From: Miscanthus floridulus
Lineage: Eukaryota; Streptophyta; Magnoliopsida; Poales; Poaceae
Direction: 5' to 3'
NCBI RefSeq assembly: GCF_019320115.1
Contig: NC_089589.1
Location: 21,538,580-21,602,579 of the forward strand
DNA length: 64,000 nt
Shown here: positions 35,283 to 46,800 of the stretch, piece after piece
Layout of the letters: every line of letters begins with the position of its first letter
How positions within the stretch are numbered: the stretch's first letter is position 1
Notes under the pieces: model-generated
Databases searched by the model: none
What the model saw: only the letters and a program-made list of their open reading frames with translations
Told to the model about the DNA's origin: nothing
Position numbers and translations under genes: made by a program

Positions 35283-38200
35283 CTATATTGACGCTAGAAA
35301 CTCTGGAAACTTTTCTAACAAGTAATCTTCTGATTCCCAAGTAGCTTCCTCTTCTGAATGTTGATTCCATTGTATTTTATAGAACTTGATTGTCCGTCTT
35401 CGAGTAACACGATCTTTCTGATCTAACACTCGGATAGGATATTCGGAATAAGTTAAATCCGGTTCTAGTTCTACTCCTTCAACTTCCACATTCTGTTCAG
35501 GCACTCGGAGACACTTCTTCAATTGAGAAACATGGAACACATCATGCACAGCTGTGAGATGTTCAGGTAATTGCAAGCGATATGCCACTTTTCCATACCT
35601 TTCCAAAATTTGATATGGTCCAATATATCGAGGTGCCAACTTTCCTTTAACACCAAAACGGTTAACTCCCTTCATTGGTGATACTTTCAGATATACAAAA
35701 TCTCCTTTGTTAAATACTAATGGTCTCCGTCTTCTATCCGCATAACTCTTTTGACGAGATTGAGCTATCTTCAAATTATTCTGTATTTGCCTAACCTTGT
35801 CTTCTGTTTCTTTCACAAGGTCAACTCCAAAGAATCTTCTTTCTCCAGGCTCAGACCAACTCAATGATGTTCTGCATCTACGACCATAGAGTGCTTCAAA
35901 TGGAGCCATTCTAATGCTTTCCTGATAACTATTGTTGTATGAGAACTCGGCCAAAGGTAAGCATTTATCCCACTTATTAGAATAGTTAAGGGCACAACAC
36001 CTTAACATATCTTCAAGCACTTGATTAACTCTTTCAGTCTGTCCATCAGTCTGCGGATGATAAGCTGTACTATACAGAAGTTTAGTACCCAACGAAGAAT
36101 GCAATTGTTTCCAAAAGTTGGAGACAAACTGTGTACCCCTATCTGACACAATAGTCTTGGGTATTCCATGGAGACTCATGATTCTTGCTAAGTACATTTT
36201 GGCATATTGGGTCGTAGGATATATTGTCTTGACTGGAAGAAAATGTGCTGACTTAGTGAGTCGATCTACAATAACCCATACTGAGTCAAATCCCTTTGAT
36301 GTCTTGGGTAGACCAACAATAAAATCCATACTTATATCCTCCCACTTCCAAGATGGAATAGGTAATGGTTGTAATTCACCAGCAGACCTCAAATGTATAG
36401 CTTTCACCTTTTGACAAGTATCACACTTTGCTATATATCTAGCAATCTCTATTTTCATTTTAGTCCACCAGAATCTTTGCTTCAAATCATGGTACATCTT
36501 GTTACTTCCCGGATGGATTGATAACCTAGTAGCATGTGCCTCATCTAGAATTGACTGCCGTAACTCAGGAACTTTTGGTACCACCAGGCGATCCTTGAAC
36601 CATAACACATCTTCATCATCTATGTTAAAGCATTCCGCTTTTCCATTCTTGACTTTTTCCTTGATATGAGCTATACCCTTGTTTTCCTTCTGAGCAGCAA
36701 TAACTTGATCTCGAATAGTAGCTTCAACAATTATGTTGGTCAAACTTCCTTGTTGAATTACTTCTACATTCAACTTCTCCATTTCTTGGCATAAATTCAA
36801 ACCCATTGTTCTCACTATCACACAATTGCAATAACTTTTGCGACTGAGAGCATCTGCAACTACATTTGCTTTACCAGGGTGATAATGTACTTCCAAATCA
36901 TAATCCTTAATCAGTTCTAACCATCTTCTTTGTCGCATGTTCAACTCTGACTGAGTAAAGATATACTTTAAGCTCTTGTGGTCTGTATACATATGGCACA
37001 TATTACCAAGCAGGTAATGTCGCCAAATCTTTAGAGCATGAACCACAGCTGCTAACTCCAAATCATGAGTAGGATAGTGTTCTTCATGTTGCTTAAGTTG
37101 CCTAGATGCATAGGCAATGACTCGGCCTTCTTGCATCAACACACATCCAATACCAATACCTGAAGCATCACAATAAACATCAAATGGCTTCTCAATATCA
37201 GGTTGAGCTAACACTGGTGCAGTAGTCAACAGCCTTTTCAAAGTCTGGAAAGCCTCTTCACAATCTGATGACCAGACAAACTTGACTTGGTTCTTCAACA
37301 ATTCAGTTATAGGTTTTGATATTTTTGAGAAATCTGGAATAAACCGACGGTAATATCCCGCTAATCCAAGAAAACTCCGAACTTGATGAACTGTGGTTGG
37401 CGGTTTCCAATCAAGCACATCCCTCACTTTGCTAGGATCAACTGCAACTCCTTCGGCTGACAAGACATGTCCAAGAAATTGCACTTCCTTAAGCCAAAAA
37501 TCACACTTGCTGAACTTGGCATACAATTGATGTTCTCTCAAACGAGTCAGAACAATTCTGAGGTGTCCTGCATGTTCTGTCTTATTCTTGGAATATACTA
37601 GTATATCATCTATAAATACCACTACAAACTTGTCTAGCTCAGGCATGAATACTGAGTTCATCAGATACATGAAATGAGCGGGAGCATTTGTCAAACCAAA
37701 AGACATTACCAAGTATTCATATAATCCATATCTTGTGGTAAATGCCGTTTTGGGAATATCTTCAGGCTTTATCTTAATTTGGTGATATCCTGATCTCAAA
37801 TCTATCTTGGAGAAAACTTTGGCTCCGGCCAATTGATCAAAAAGCAAATCTATCCGAGGTAATGGATACTTATTCTTGATGGTCACTTCATTCAACGGAC
37901 GATAGTCAACACATAACCTCAGGGTCTCATCTTTCTTTTTCACAAAAATTGCCGGACATCCCCAAGGTGAGGAACTAGGTTGGATAAACCCTTTCTCAAT
38001 CAATTCTTGTAATTGAGTCTTCAACTCGGCCAATTCCTTAGGTGGCATCCTATAAGCTCTCCGAGAAATCGGAGCTGTTCCAGGTTGTAACTCTATGTTA
38101 AACTGTACATCCCTATCAGGTGGTAGACCGGGTAAATCTTCAGGAAACACATCCGGAAATTCACACACTACCGGAATATCTCTAATCTCTTTGACAGCAG

Positions 38201-39791
38201 TTGCACAAATCTTGCTCACTGATCTTCTTAGGGTTGGAAGTTGGATAAGAAGTTGAGAATTACTATCAGGCAAACTCACTCTTAAGGTCCTATTCAAAGC
38301 ATCTATAACAGCCTTATGCTGATACATCCAATTCATTCCCAAAATTACATCTATATCCTGATCCTTAAGGATAATCATGGTAGTGGGAAAAATATGCCCA
38401 CCCAGGTTTACGGGTACCTGGTATACTATCTCCTTAGTACACAGACGTCCCCCGGGCGACTGTATAAAGAAACTTTCCTTTATTGCCCCAATCAAAATTT
38501 CATGCTTCACGACAAATGTTCTATTGATGAATGAATGCGATGCGCCAGAATCAAAAAGTATAACTGCAGGGTGATTGGCAACAGGAAACATACCCATCAT
38601 CACTGGCTCTCCTTCAGGAATTTCCCCGGCTTGAATATAGAAAACCCTTCCTGTCTTCCTCTCATCTTTGCCCTTCTGAGCAATCTGATTGTGGTTCTTG
38701 TTTGGTGCCTGACCTTGTTGTTGATTGGCAGAGGCCTTCTGATAATTTTGATTAGCCTGCCTAGGATATGGACATTCCCTGGAGAAATGACCAGTCCTTC
38801 CACAATTGTAACACGGATAGTTGTGACCCTGTGATGTTGGAGCATTACCACCAGAAGCATTGGTTGATTGTGAGTTCGGATAGGTTATAGCAGGACGGAC
38901 ATTTGACTGTTGCCCGGCTTGGAACTGTGGCGGACGATAAGGAGGACGATAATGGTTTACTGGATGATAAATCACTCTCTGCCTCTTTTGGTTTCCACCA
39001 AAAGGTCCAGACGGCACATTCTTTTTCTTCTTGAGCTCCTTATGCTGCCGATACTTTGCCTCTGAAGCAATTGCAATATTTACTGCCTCATGATAAGTGA
39101 TATTGGTACAGGCTGTCATCATTGTCTGCAGTTTGGTATTCAGACCTCTCATGAACCATTTCTTTTTCTTGGCATCCGTATTGACATGTTCAGATGCATA
39201 CTGCGACAGATGATTAAATCTTCCCACATACTGCATTACGGTTTGATCTCCTTGCTTCAAAGCAAGGAATTCATCCAGCTTCATAGCCATCACTCCTTCC
39301 GGGATATAATGGGCTCTGAAAGCAGTGCGAAATTCTGTCCAAGTTAACGGAATGCCTGCGGGTTGCATGGCCATCAGATTTGCATACCAAGCACCAGCTG
39401 CACCTCTAAGTTGCTGGGCAGCAAACACCGGTTTCTGAAACTCTGTGCAGTGAATAAGATCAAATTTCTGCTCCATGGTTCTAAGCCAGTCATCAGCCTC
39501 CAATGGTTCATCTGCCTTGGTGAACACCGGGGGTTTTGTATCCGTGAAATCCACATAGGTAGCCTCATGCCTGTTATGATTGCGGCCACGGTTTCCATGC
39601 ATCTGATTCTGATTACTTTGAGCCATCTCATGAAGCAAACGAGAATTTTCCACAGTCACATTGACTAATGCAGCGATAGCATCAGCCAGATTGGTCGGCA
39701 TTGGTGGTGGGTTGGGGATATCATCATCATCTTGTGAAGTACCAGGAATATGCGATCCCCGCGTACGACGCATCTGTTCATAACAAACCAA
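35283..39791 (-). CDS. Gag-pol polyprotein of gypsy chromovirus G2 (1502 aa)
   Basis: One uninterrupted ORF with all domains of a Tekay/Del-type element. Gag spans about residues 80-250 ([21 protein letters not shown]), with a CCHC knuckle at about 327-341 ([15 protein letters not shown]). Protease DSGA is at about 414-417, then [11 protein letters not shown] spans about 595-780 with catalytic [12 protein letters not shown] (726-729). RNase H starts near 870 ([11 protein letters not shown]). Integrase has the H-H-C-C module at 1086-1126 (EAH, CDTC) and acidic residues at about 1156, 1217 and 1253. A GPY module is near 1390 ([13 protein letters not shown]), and a chromodomain-like tail covers 1450-1502 ([17 protein letters not shown]). 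No catalytic residue is missing. The start may be the first Met or Met7 ([11 protein letters not shown]). Gag and pol share one frame, so no frameshift signal is needed. Confidence 0.96.
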   Translation of the reverse strand: MVCYEQMRRTRGSHIPGTSQDDDDIPNPPPMPTNLADAIAALVNVTVENSRLLHEMAQSNQNQMHGNRGRNHNRHEATYVDFTDTKPPVFTKADEPLEADDWLRTMEQKFDLIHCTEFQKPVFAAQQLRGAAGAWYANLMAMQPAGIPLTWTEFRTAFRAHYIPEGVMAMKLDEFLALKQGDQTVMQYVGRFNHLSQYASEHVNTDAKKKKWFMRGLNTKLQTMMTACTNITYHEAVNIAIASEAKYRQHKELKKKKNVPSGPFGGNQKRQRVIYHPVNHYRPPYRPPQFQAGQQSNVRPAITYPNSQSTNASGGNAPTSQGHNYPCYNCGRTGHFSRECPYPRQANQNYQKASANQQQGQAPNKNHNQIAQKGKDERKTGRVFYIQAGEIPEGEPVMMGMFPVANHPAVILFDSGASHSFINRTFVVKHEILIGAIKESFFIQSPGGRLCTKEIVYQVPVNLGGHIFPTTMIILKDQDIDVILGMNWMYQHKAVIDALNRTLRVSLPDSNSQLLIQLPTLRRSVSKICATAVKEIRDIPVVCEFPDVFPEDLPGLPPDRDVQFNIELQPGTAPISRRAYRMPPKELAELKTQLQELIEKGFIQPSSSPWGCPAIFVKKKDETLRLCVDYRPLNEVTIKNKYPLPRIDLLFDQLAGAKVFSKIDLRSGYHQIKIKPEDIPKTAFTTRYGLYEYLVMSFGLTNAPAHFMYLMNSVFMPELDKFVVVFIDDILVYSKNKTEHAGHLRIVLTRLREHQLYAKFSKCDFWLKEVQFLGHVLSAEGVAVDPSKVRDVLDWKPPTTVHQVRSFLGLAGYYRRFIPDFSKISKPITELLKNQVKFVWSSDCEEAFQTLKRLLTTAPVLAQPDIEKPFDVYCDASGIGIGCVLMQEGRVIAYASRQLKQHEEHYPTHDLELAAVVHALKIWRHYLLGNMCHMYTDHKSLKYIFTQSELNMRQRRWLELIKDYDLEVHYHPGKANVVADALSRKSYCNCVIVRTMGLNLCQEMEKLNVEVIQQGSLTNIIVEATIRDQVIAAQKENKGIAHIKEKVKNGKAECFNIDDEDVLWFKDRLVVPKVPELRQSILDEAHATRLSIHPGSNKMYHDLKQRFWWTKMKIEIARYIAKCDTCQKVKAIHLRSAGELQPLPIPSWKWEDISMDFIVGLPKTSKGFDSVWVIVDRLTKSAHFLPVKTIYPTTQYAKMYLARIMSLHGIPKTIVSDRGTQFVSNFWKQLHSSLGTKLLYSTAYHPQTDGQTERVNQVLEDMLRCCALNYSNKWDKCLPLAEFSYNNSYQESIRMAPFEALYGRRCRTSLSWSEPGERRFFGVDLVKETEDKVRQIQNNLKIAQSRQKSYADRRRRPLVFNKGDFVYLKVSPMKGVNRFGVKGKLAPRYIGPYQILERYGKVAYRLQLPEHLTAVHDVFHVSQLKKCLRVPEQNVEVEGVELEPDLTYSEYPIRVLDQKDRVTRRRTIKFYKIQWNQHSEEEATWESEDYLLEKFPEFLASI

Positions 39792-39942
39792 ACTTTATTC
39801 ACAAGTCTTTATTCAAAGATCAAAGAGCTTACTACCCGCATTACATCGATGCCACTTATTTAAACACAAGAACACATCTAAACAAGACTACTAGCTTAAC
39901 TAGATCTTCTATTACACAACTCTACTCCTTTCCGTGATTACT

Positions 39943-40521
39943 TCAAACTTCAGGCTCGGTATCCATTCCGGAATTGTTACCGCCTTCATCATCACTTTCA
40001 TCTATCATTACTAATTCTTCAGGATCTTCTTCTTCTTCTGATTCACTTTCATCAGCAAGGATGACACCAGGGTCCATGGCATCAGCTTGAGGCTCATGAT
40101 TCGGGTTTAGTAGATTGCTAAGCCTATGAACTTCCTCATGTAGATAGGTATTATGTTCTTCTAAATCTTCTACATAGAATTCTAGCTCATGAGTTCTAGC
40201 TCTAGCTACATCTTCCCTATGCCAAGCCTCATTTCGTCCCTCCACCGTACGAACTAACATGCTTTCGCAGTTCCTGTGTGCGGTGGTGAGACGCCTCAAT
40301 TGATCCTGTAATTCTCCTAACTGTATAGCATCCAAAGCCCTATCTCTAGTAGCTTGTGCTAATTCTGCAGAAATCCTCTGTATCTCTGCTTGGGGATCAG
40401 GCCTAGAACTGCTACTGCTAACACCATCATTTCTAGGAGCAAGTTGGTGACGAGGAACTCCTTTGGGTCCAGTGGACTTACGGGGCGTCATCTTGGCACG
40501 AGCCATACTGTAGGAAACCAA
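39943..40521 (-). CDS. Pre-gag coiled-coil ORF of G2 (192 aa), function unknown
   Basis: A separate intact ORF between the primer site and gag-pol, ending 151 bases before the gag start. The start is either the first Met or the Met at 40506 (MARAKMTPRKSTGPKG); I favour the second because G1 has a matching MPRASK start. There is a basic, Ser-rich N-terminus, then a long predicted helix/coiled coil with heptad-like spacing (about residues 45-135: IQRISAELAQAT, LGELQDQLRRL, LEFYVEDLEEHNTYL). The C-terminus is very acidic (ESESEEEEDPEEL). No known domain is recognised and no catalytic motif is seen. It might bind gag or nucleic acid, or assist assembly; that is speculation. Translation of the downstream gag would need a second initiation or a spliced RNA. 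Confidence 0.75.
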   Translation of the reverse strand: MVSYSMARAKMTPRKSTGPKGVPRHQLAPRNDGVSSSSSRPDPQAEIQRISAELAQATRDRALDAIQLGELQDQLRRLTTAHRNCESMLVRTVEGRNEAWHREDVARARTHELEFYVEDLEEHNTYLHEEVHRLSNLLNPNHEPQADAMDPGVILADESESEEEEDPEELVMIDESDDEGGNNSGMDTEPEV

Positions 40522-40896
40522 TTTAACCCAAGCAAGACCATTTGATCAAAGTCTAAAAAGTAACTAAGATGGATTACATTCCTCCAACCAGACTCACTAC
40601 TTAATTCCAGACTAAGAGGTGAAGGAAGTAACAAGTGAATTATTCATGATGCATGCATCGTTCTTACGAACAAAAACATCAAAGTTTATAATACACATAA
40701 ACAACATTTATTTTTATATAGGGCATAGTATGATTACTACTCCACCACACAAGACCCTTTTAATCAAATAAGGAATGGTGAGAAAGAAACAAGATAAGTC
40801 AGAAGCAATTTGGACCAAATTATCAAGTTAAATTTAGTCATCCAAATCCTTTTGAAGTTTTTGTAAAACAATACAACAAAAAACCTTGTAACGATC

Positions 40897-40908
40897 GCTC
40901 TGATACCA
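40897..40908 (-). promoter_or_regulatory. tRNA-Met-type primer binding site (G2)
   Basis: The minus strand reads TGGTATCAGAGC, three bases inside the 5' LTR boundary at 40912. Confidence 0.92.
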
Positions 40909-41374
40909 TTCTGTGGCAGAACCTCCTAAGTTATAGGGCCCACATGCACCTGTCACTGTCCGAAGACCTTTGACATTTATGCATATGTTTCCAATAACTT
41001 AAAAAGACTGTCGGGTGTCCTCGGGGAACCCCGAATCATCCACGATTTCCGAGCAGGATCACGTTACAGAGTTATTGCAGTATTACAACATTTATTCAAA
41101 TATCTACACCAGAGTAAAAACAGCGGAAGTCTTACAATAACATAATTTACAAAACAGAAGTTTCAAACCTTACAAACTAAGTTCGGTAGTTATTACAAAC
41201 CATAGTAGTAGTGGAGTGGCATAATTAATATAAACATATCACACAAAATAAACATCCTGCCCAAGGATCACACATTTACTTCTCATCGTCCTCACAAGGT
41301 ACAACTGTCATGCAGCACGATCCAAAACAGATCTGCTCATGAGGCTCACCTGCAACAAGGGGTCAACGAACCCT

Positions 41375-41390
41375 GAGTACAAAAGTACTC
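41375..41390 (-). promoter_or_regulatory. LTR palindrome GAGTAC-n4-GTACTC (G2, 5' copy)
   Basis: Same as 31985-32000. In this copy it would lie in the transcribed leader, downstream of the TATA site at 43821-43827. Confidence 0.65.
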
Positions 41391-43820
41391 AACAAGACTT
41401 AACCGAAATAAAACTGATAGAACTCAGGAATGCAGGTTCAGGGATTCAAGGTATGGTTTTAGCAATAATCGAAGTTATTTTGCGTAAAAGCTCTTTTAAC
41501 AAAGTTCTTTAGTTCAGCAATTTAAACTTCATAAAATCATATACAAAGATGACACGATCCGTAATGAGATCATGAAACTTCATATCCAACACCTTCATCA
41601 ACCATTCTCAAGTTCTAGTTATTAATACTACGATGATGAACAGTGAGTTGAGTCTCCATAACCGAGGAGCAACGACGATTCGAACCGATTAAACCCAGCT
41701 GGGGATTCCAGACCACACGACATATGCAGGTCCCCGACTCACATATATCAACCTACCCTCGGATCCTCTAAAGCAAGAACGGGTCCGCGCCACCCGAGAA
41801 TACAGTACTCCACCAATCCAGCCCGTTGCCACGTGGGTACACGCTATTCCCGCCATCTCTCCACTCCCAGTGCGCGAGTAGCCATTCTCGTAATAGAATC
41901 GCCAAGTTAAGGCTTACCGGAGTATGTGGTTAGTACTACAAATTCTCACCTCATGCAATTCAACAACGGACGTGCCTTAATCGACACAGGCGGAAAGAAC
42001 CCGCTCACAAGACCTCCATGTCTTGTGGCTCACACACACCGAGTCCGCCCGGTCTAGATTTATTACTCCACATTCCCATATCACATGCTAACATAATTAA
42101 CCGATGTTCCATTTAAAACTTGCAGGTGGCAGGTAATCACCCGACTTTCATCGTTCTACGCATAGCTAAGCAAAACTAGGCATATACGAATTTAAAACTG
42201 ATAATATGGTAAATATGGAATAACAAGGTTGGTAATGCACCAATTAGGCTCTTACTTAACTCTTAATCACTTAATGCAGTAACGGAAAGCAAAAGCAAAA
42301 TTAATTTGTAAAACACAAGGTAGGGTTGTATGCATCCGGGGCTTGCCTTCGTTGACGGAAAAGTCCGGCTCCTGCGACGTTACACAAGTATTCGATCCGA
42401 CCTCAACCGATGGATTAACCTCCTCAACAACTTGATTAACTACCACGTTTTCACCTTCGTTCACTACACGTAATAACAATGCCATGTTTAACATGATGCG
42501 GAATACGAAACATGATGATCGATGATGGATACAAAAATTAACAAGTTGAATACAACTTTCCTTCGCGGTACAGTTGCAAGTCAAACTAATCAAACCTTTT
42601 TCGCAACACCCAATCAATTGCCAAGAATCATTATCAACTAATGATCCAAGGACATCACCTAATCAAAAATTCAATCAAAACCTAAATCATTAAAGGTTAC
42701 TATTTGCTTTTATGAATTAATTATTTAATTAAGAATTATGAAATAAATCAACTTATTCCAATTGGGCTCAAAATTTTTGTAAATGTTCATTACATGATAA
42801 CTAAGTGGCAAAACAATTTTCATAATTTTTGGATAATTCATTAAGCCTAGAAAAATTATGGAAAGTCATTTATTAATTAATTGAGCAATTTTTATCATAC
42901 CCCAAAAATACTTAAAATCAATATTTCAAATTTTTGTCACATAATATACATCACAAAGAAGTCACACAAAAATTTTCATAATTTTTGGAGCTCTAAATAA
43001 ATTTACACAAAAATAACAAATTCCAGCACTATTCATATAAATCTGAAAAACAGAAAACTCATTTGAACGCTGAGTCACTGACATCGGACCCCACATGTCA
43101 TCTTCAACCTTCGCGCGTTGACTACGACGACGACGGCGCTGACCGGCGCAAACTCGCCAACGGTGAATCCAAAGGCGACGGTCAAGGTACCAAAATGACC
43201 ACATCATCACGGCGCATCGATTGAAGGCACTAGCTAGACGAATTACTACGAGCTACGAGCTTGGCATCGGCCATGGCGGACGCGGCGGCTCGGCGGCACT
43301 ATGCCGGTGACAGGAGCTCGGTAGCGATTAAATAAACGGTACAGGAAGCACCAGTAGCTCACCACGAACACGACAGAGCAGAGAGCAAGACCGGAGAAGC
43401 AGCGTAGACGCGGGTCGACGTGCACAACAACGGCGGCGGAGCAAAGATCGTCGGTGATGGTGTGCCGGTGACTGTGGTGATCAAAATGAGCAAGCAACAA
43501 CGGATTAAGCATCATAGCATCGAGACGAAGCTGGAGCTACACTAATCAGAAGCAACAGCTCACCGGAGGGCCCTGACCACGGTGAAACGGGATCACCGAA
43601 GCTGTTGCCGGCCGCGAAGAAGAAGTACGTTGCGCGGCGTTTCCCGGCAAAATCAGACTAAATTGAGGGGTTAGCTGGACGCGCAAGGAGTAGGCGGAGC
43701 TGGAGCTAGCTTATCAGCGATGGCGGAGCACGACAGCGACGGCACGGGCTCGCCGGAGATGAGCAAGGTGACGGGAAGAAAACAGAGCAAAGGAAAAGAA
43801 GAACGGCGACGGCTCCAGAG

Positions 43821-43827
43821 CTTTATA
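43821..43827 (-). promoter_or_regulatory. Probable TATA box, G2 5' LTR
   Basis: TATAAAG on the minus strand; this is the copy that would drive G2 transcription. Confidence 0.5.
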
Positions 43828-46800
43828 GGGCAGCCAAGGAAGCGCAAGGAAGCCACGACGAAGCCTTCAGCGCGCCAACGCGACGCCCGGACGGCCACGC
43901 GCGCGACTGGAAGCAAATCGAAGTTCGCCGGCATGTAGCAAGAGCGGTGAACACTGTTCACACAATTTACAGAAATGCCATTCGCCAAAATTCACAAATT
44001 ACTCTCAAATTTTCATAACAACTCAAAAATCTCCAAAAACAAAAGTTGTTCAAAATCAAAAGTTCTACAACTTTGCTTTTGAAACCATATCCAAATTCAT
44101 TTTACATTTTGAAATTCAAATTTGAATTCAAAAGGGGACACTTTAAAGAATTAAGCCTTTTCAAATTACTTCAAATTTTACTAAACAACTTTGAAAACTC
44201 CAAACACCAACTTTGTACAACTTGACAAGATCTACACTTTTGCTTTTGGGATCAACCCCAAAATATGCTTAGATTTTGAAATGAGTTTTCAGGGTAGAAT
44301 TTAAATACTGGAATTAAGGTTTTCGGAATTTCAAAACAATACAGGTATTTCAAACTTGATTCAAACAATACAATTCAACACTTATACATGAATGTAAACT
44401 TGTTTTAGTGAATGCATCTCAAAGTTTTCACCAAATGCCAAATGCTTTGCAATGCATATGATGATATGTCAGGTTTTAGTATTTTAAACACCCGAGGTGT
44501 TACATATAATATGTATGTGTATCAAGAATAATGATAAATAAATTGTATCTATCACGAATATATATATATATATATATGTATGAAGAATATATATGTATAT
44601 GTGTGTACACTTACCCTTTTTTCCTCTAGACTAGTTCTTTTTTAGTACACTCTCATAAACTCGCAAACATAGTATCCATAGAGATTAGTCCCCTGGGGCT
44701 GCAGCAGAACCCACTTTACGAGAAAAAGATTCGTCATCATCCGAGCATAGGAAAATTGAACTAAGGTAGGTATATAGTACTTACTTTGTATAGCACTACT
44801 TTCAGTGGCACTTTGCGTTTCATATGGTGTTCCTGACAGACCTTTTCCCAATAGCTACCAAATAACATAAAAAATATTTGGACCATTAATTTGCATGCAG
44901 AGAGACTGGAATAGTTTTGCTAGTGAGACTGCAATTACCACTGAATAATATCTATCATCTCTTGGAACTCTTTTTGCTCTTTTCTCATCGAGTCCTAGAT
45001 GCCTAGACGACCTTTCTCCAGATCGAGTTCCATTAATATCCAGTGTTCACTACCATGTCCATTAACACTCATTAATTAGCTAACAGGTACAGTGAATATA
45101 TATATATGGATACACGATCGTCGACATTATGAACACTTACCTGAAGTTGTAGGGGAAGAGTATACATTTCTTGTCACGTTGCTTCTCTAAGAACATCTTG
45201 ATATTGGCCTCCGTTTCTACTTTCCATGTTAGATGGGGTTTAGGGTTTTTGAATATGATATGTGGATCAATGAAACCAATATCAGTACACCCTCTCTTTT
45301 TGCACTCTCCCATCTCAAACCTGCATCATATATATAGAGTGAGGATAATAAACACAGACATGTACGTACGTAGCGACTTATTATTAATTAGTAGAAAGAA
45401 TCACTTGCAGATAATAGCAGCTGATGAGAGTCTTGTCGAGAGAGTTCCGGTGGACTAGTTGGTGTAATTCAGCAAACTCAATGTACATAACGTCATCGCC
45501 ACGGAACCAATGGTCGTCTTTAATTCTGACAGAAATATAGAACTCTTTCCGGTGACACGCGTCGAGGTACAAGGTGTTTAGCTTGAACAATTGTGTACCC
45601 AGTTCATTGATGGTCTTAGGATTCCATAGACTCCTGCCATGCTCATATTTCTGCCATTCATCCGCTATCGGCGCACTTTCGAAGAGGAAATCGCCAAGGT
45701 CGATACCTCTCATAGCATAAAAGTTAGCAAGTTCCGTCATATCCACTTCTTTATCAGCAGGTATTTCCATCATATCCAGCGTATCTATGTTTGAACTATA
45801 TTCATTAGCAATAACTAGAGGAGGGACTGATTGTAATTCTTGTTCTCCGAGTTGTGCAATAGTTTTCCCTGCTTTAGCAGCTTTCTTGATTATCTTGCTA
45901 AGAGTGCGGTCAAAGTCTGATGGTGGCGAGGGCTTACGAGCTTGCCGCCTCTTTTTCTGCTCAGCTTCCACCATCTGCCTTAGTTTAGCTGGAGGTAGGT
46001 GGAAGTGCTTCTGCTCCTGCTGCTTCCTCTTCCCTGTGCTTGAGAAGAATGCTTCGACGGTTTTTTTAACCTCATCATCTAACTCCTCTTTACTCATTTC
46101 ACCAGGCAATTTCTGTGGAATTGGCCTTGGTTTCACGGGGGCCTTCTTGGTCGTCTTCGCCGGTGGGGCAGATGGCTTATTTGTTTGCAGCCGTCTTGCC
46201 TGGTTCATGGGAGGAGGTGGGGGAACAGGCGTTGGAGACCTTCAAGGCAGTGTTGGGGAACACCTTGGAGGTGGGGGAACAGGCGTTGGAGACCTTCGAG
46301 GTGGCATTGGGGAACACCTTGGAGGCGGTGGCGGTGGCGGTGGAGACTGTCTTGGAGATGGTGGGGATGCAACCGTGTCTTCTACCCCATCGTAACCGCC
46401 GCCCGGAGCACTATGCTTGTCTGGTGATTGTACTTTTGGACTTAGGTTGGGGGAGGCCCTGTTGTGTGCGTACAGAAGACAATGAGTCAATTGTTATATA
46501 AGAGGCAATATAAAATTAATAAAAAAAATTGTTTCGTTCACTTTCATCTGTACCTATTGTGTAGCAATGGCTTCCCGAGAATATTGATGTAGCGCTTGCG
46601 CCATGCAATGAATGACTTCCCTGCTTCTCCCACGGTCTTCTCCCCGTCACCTCCATAAATGTCAAGAGGCACATCGCTAAAGGCTTCAATAGCTTTATCC
46701 ACCGAGACGGTAGCATATCCAGCTGGTACTACTGCCCCATGGATTCTTGGTGTCTTGGTACGGTCGATAGGGTTTACAACACCAATAGCCACCTTCACTG

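Larger units (their letters stand above)
31520..44504 (-). mobile_element. Ty3/gypsy chromovirus G2, full length, apparently intact
   Basis: Complete minus-strand LTR retrotransposon of 12,985 bp. Order on the minus strand: 5' LTR (40912-44504), primer site (40897-40908), pre-gag ORF (39943-40521), gag-pol ORF (35283-39791), polypurine tract, 3' LTR (31520-35114). The LTRs differ at only a few sites by eye (for example 31566/40958, 34125/43515, 34259/43649 plus several 1-bp indels), so insertion was recent. Flanking 5-mers are tatat (31515-31519) and tataa (44505-44509), a duplication with one mismatch. It lies inside an intron of the CACTA gene. Confidence 0.96.
40912..44504 (-). repeat. 5' LTR of G2 (3.6 kb)
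   Basis: 3593 bp; pairs with 31520-35114 (3595 bp). Carries the same TATA site (43821-43827) and palindrome (41375-41390). Confidence 0.96.

Noticed and set aside
44555..44600. (TA)n tract as a regulatory element
   Set aside because: Simple microsatellite in an intron of the CACTA gene beside the G2 insertion; nothing more is supported.
46115..46501. Plus-strand Gly/Trp/Arg-rich ORFs
   Set aside because: They are opposite-strand shadows of the Pro-rich part of the CACTA exon 3.
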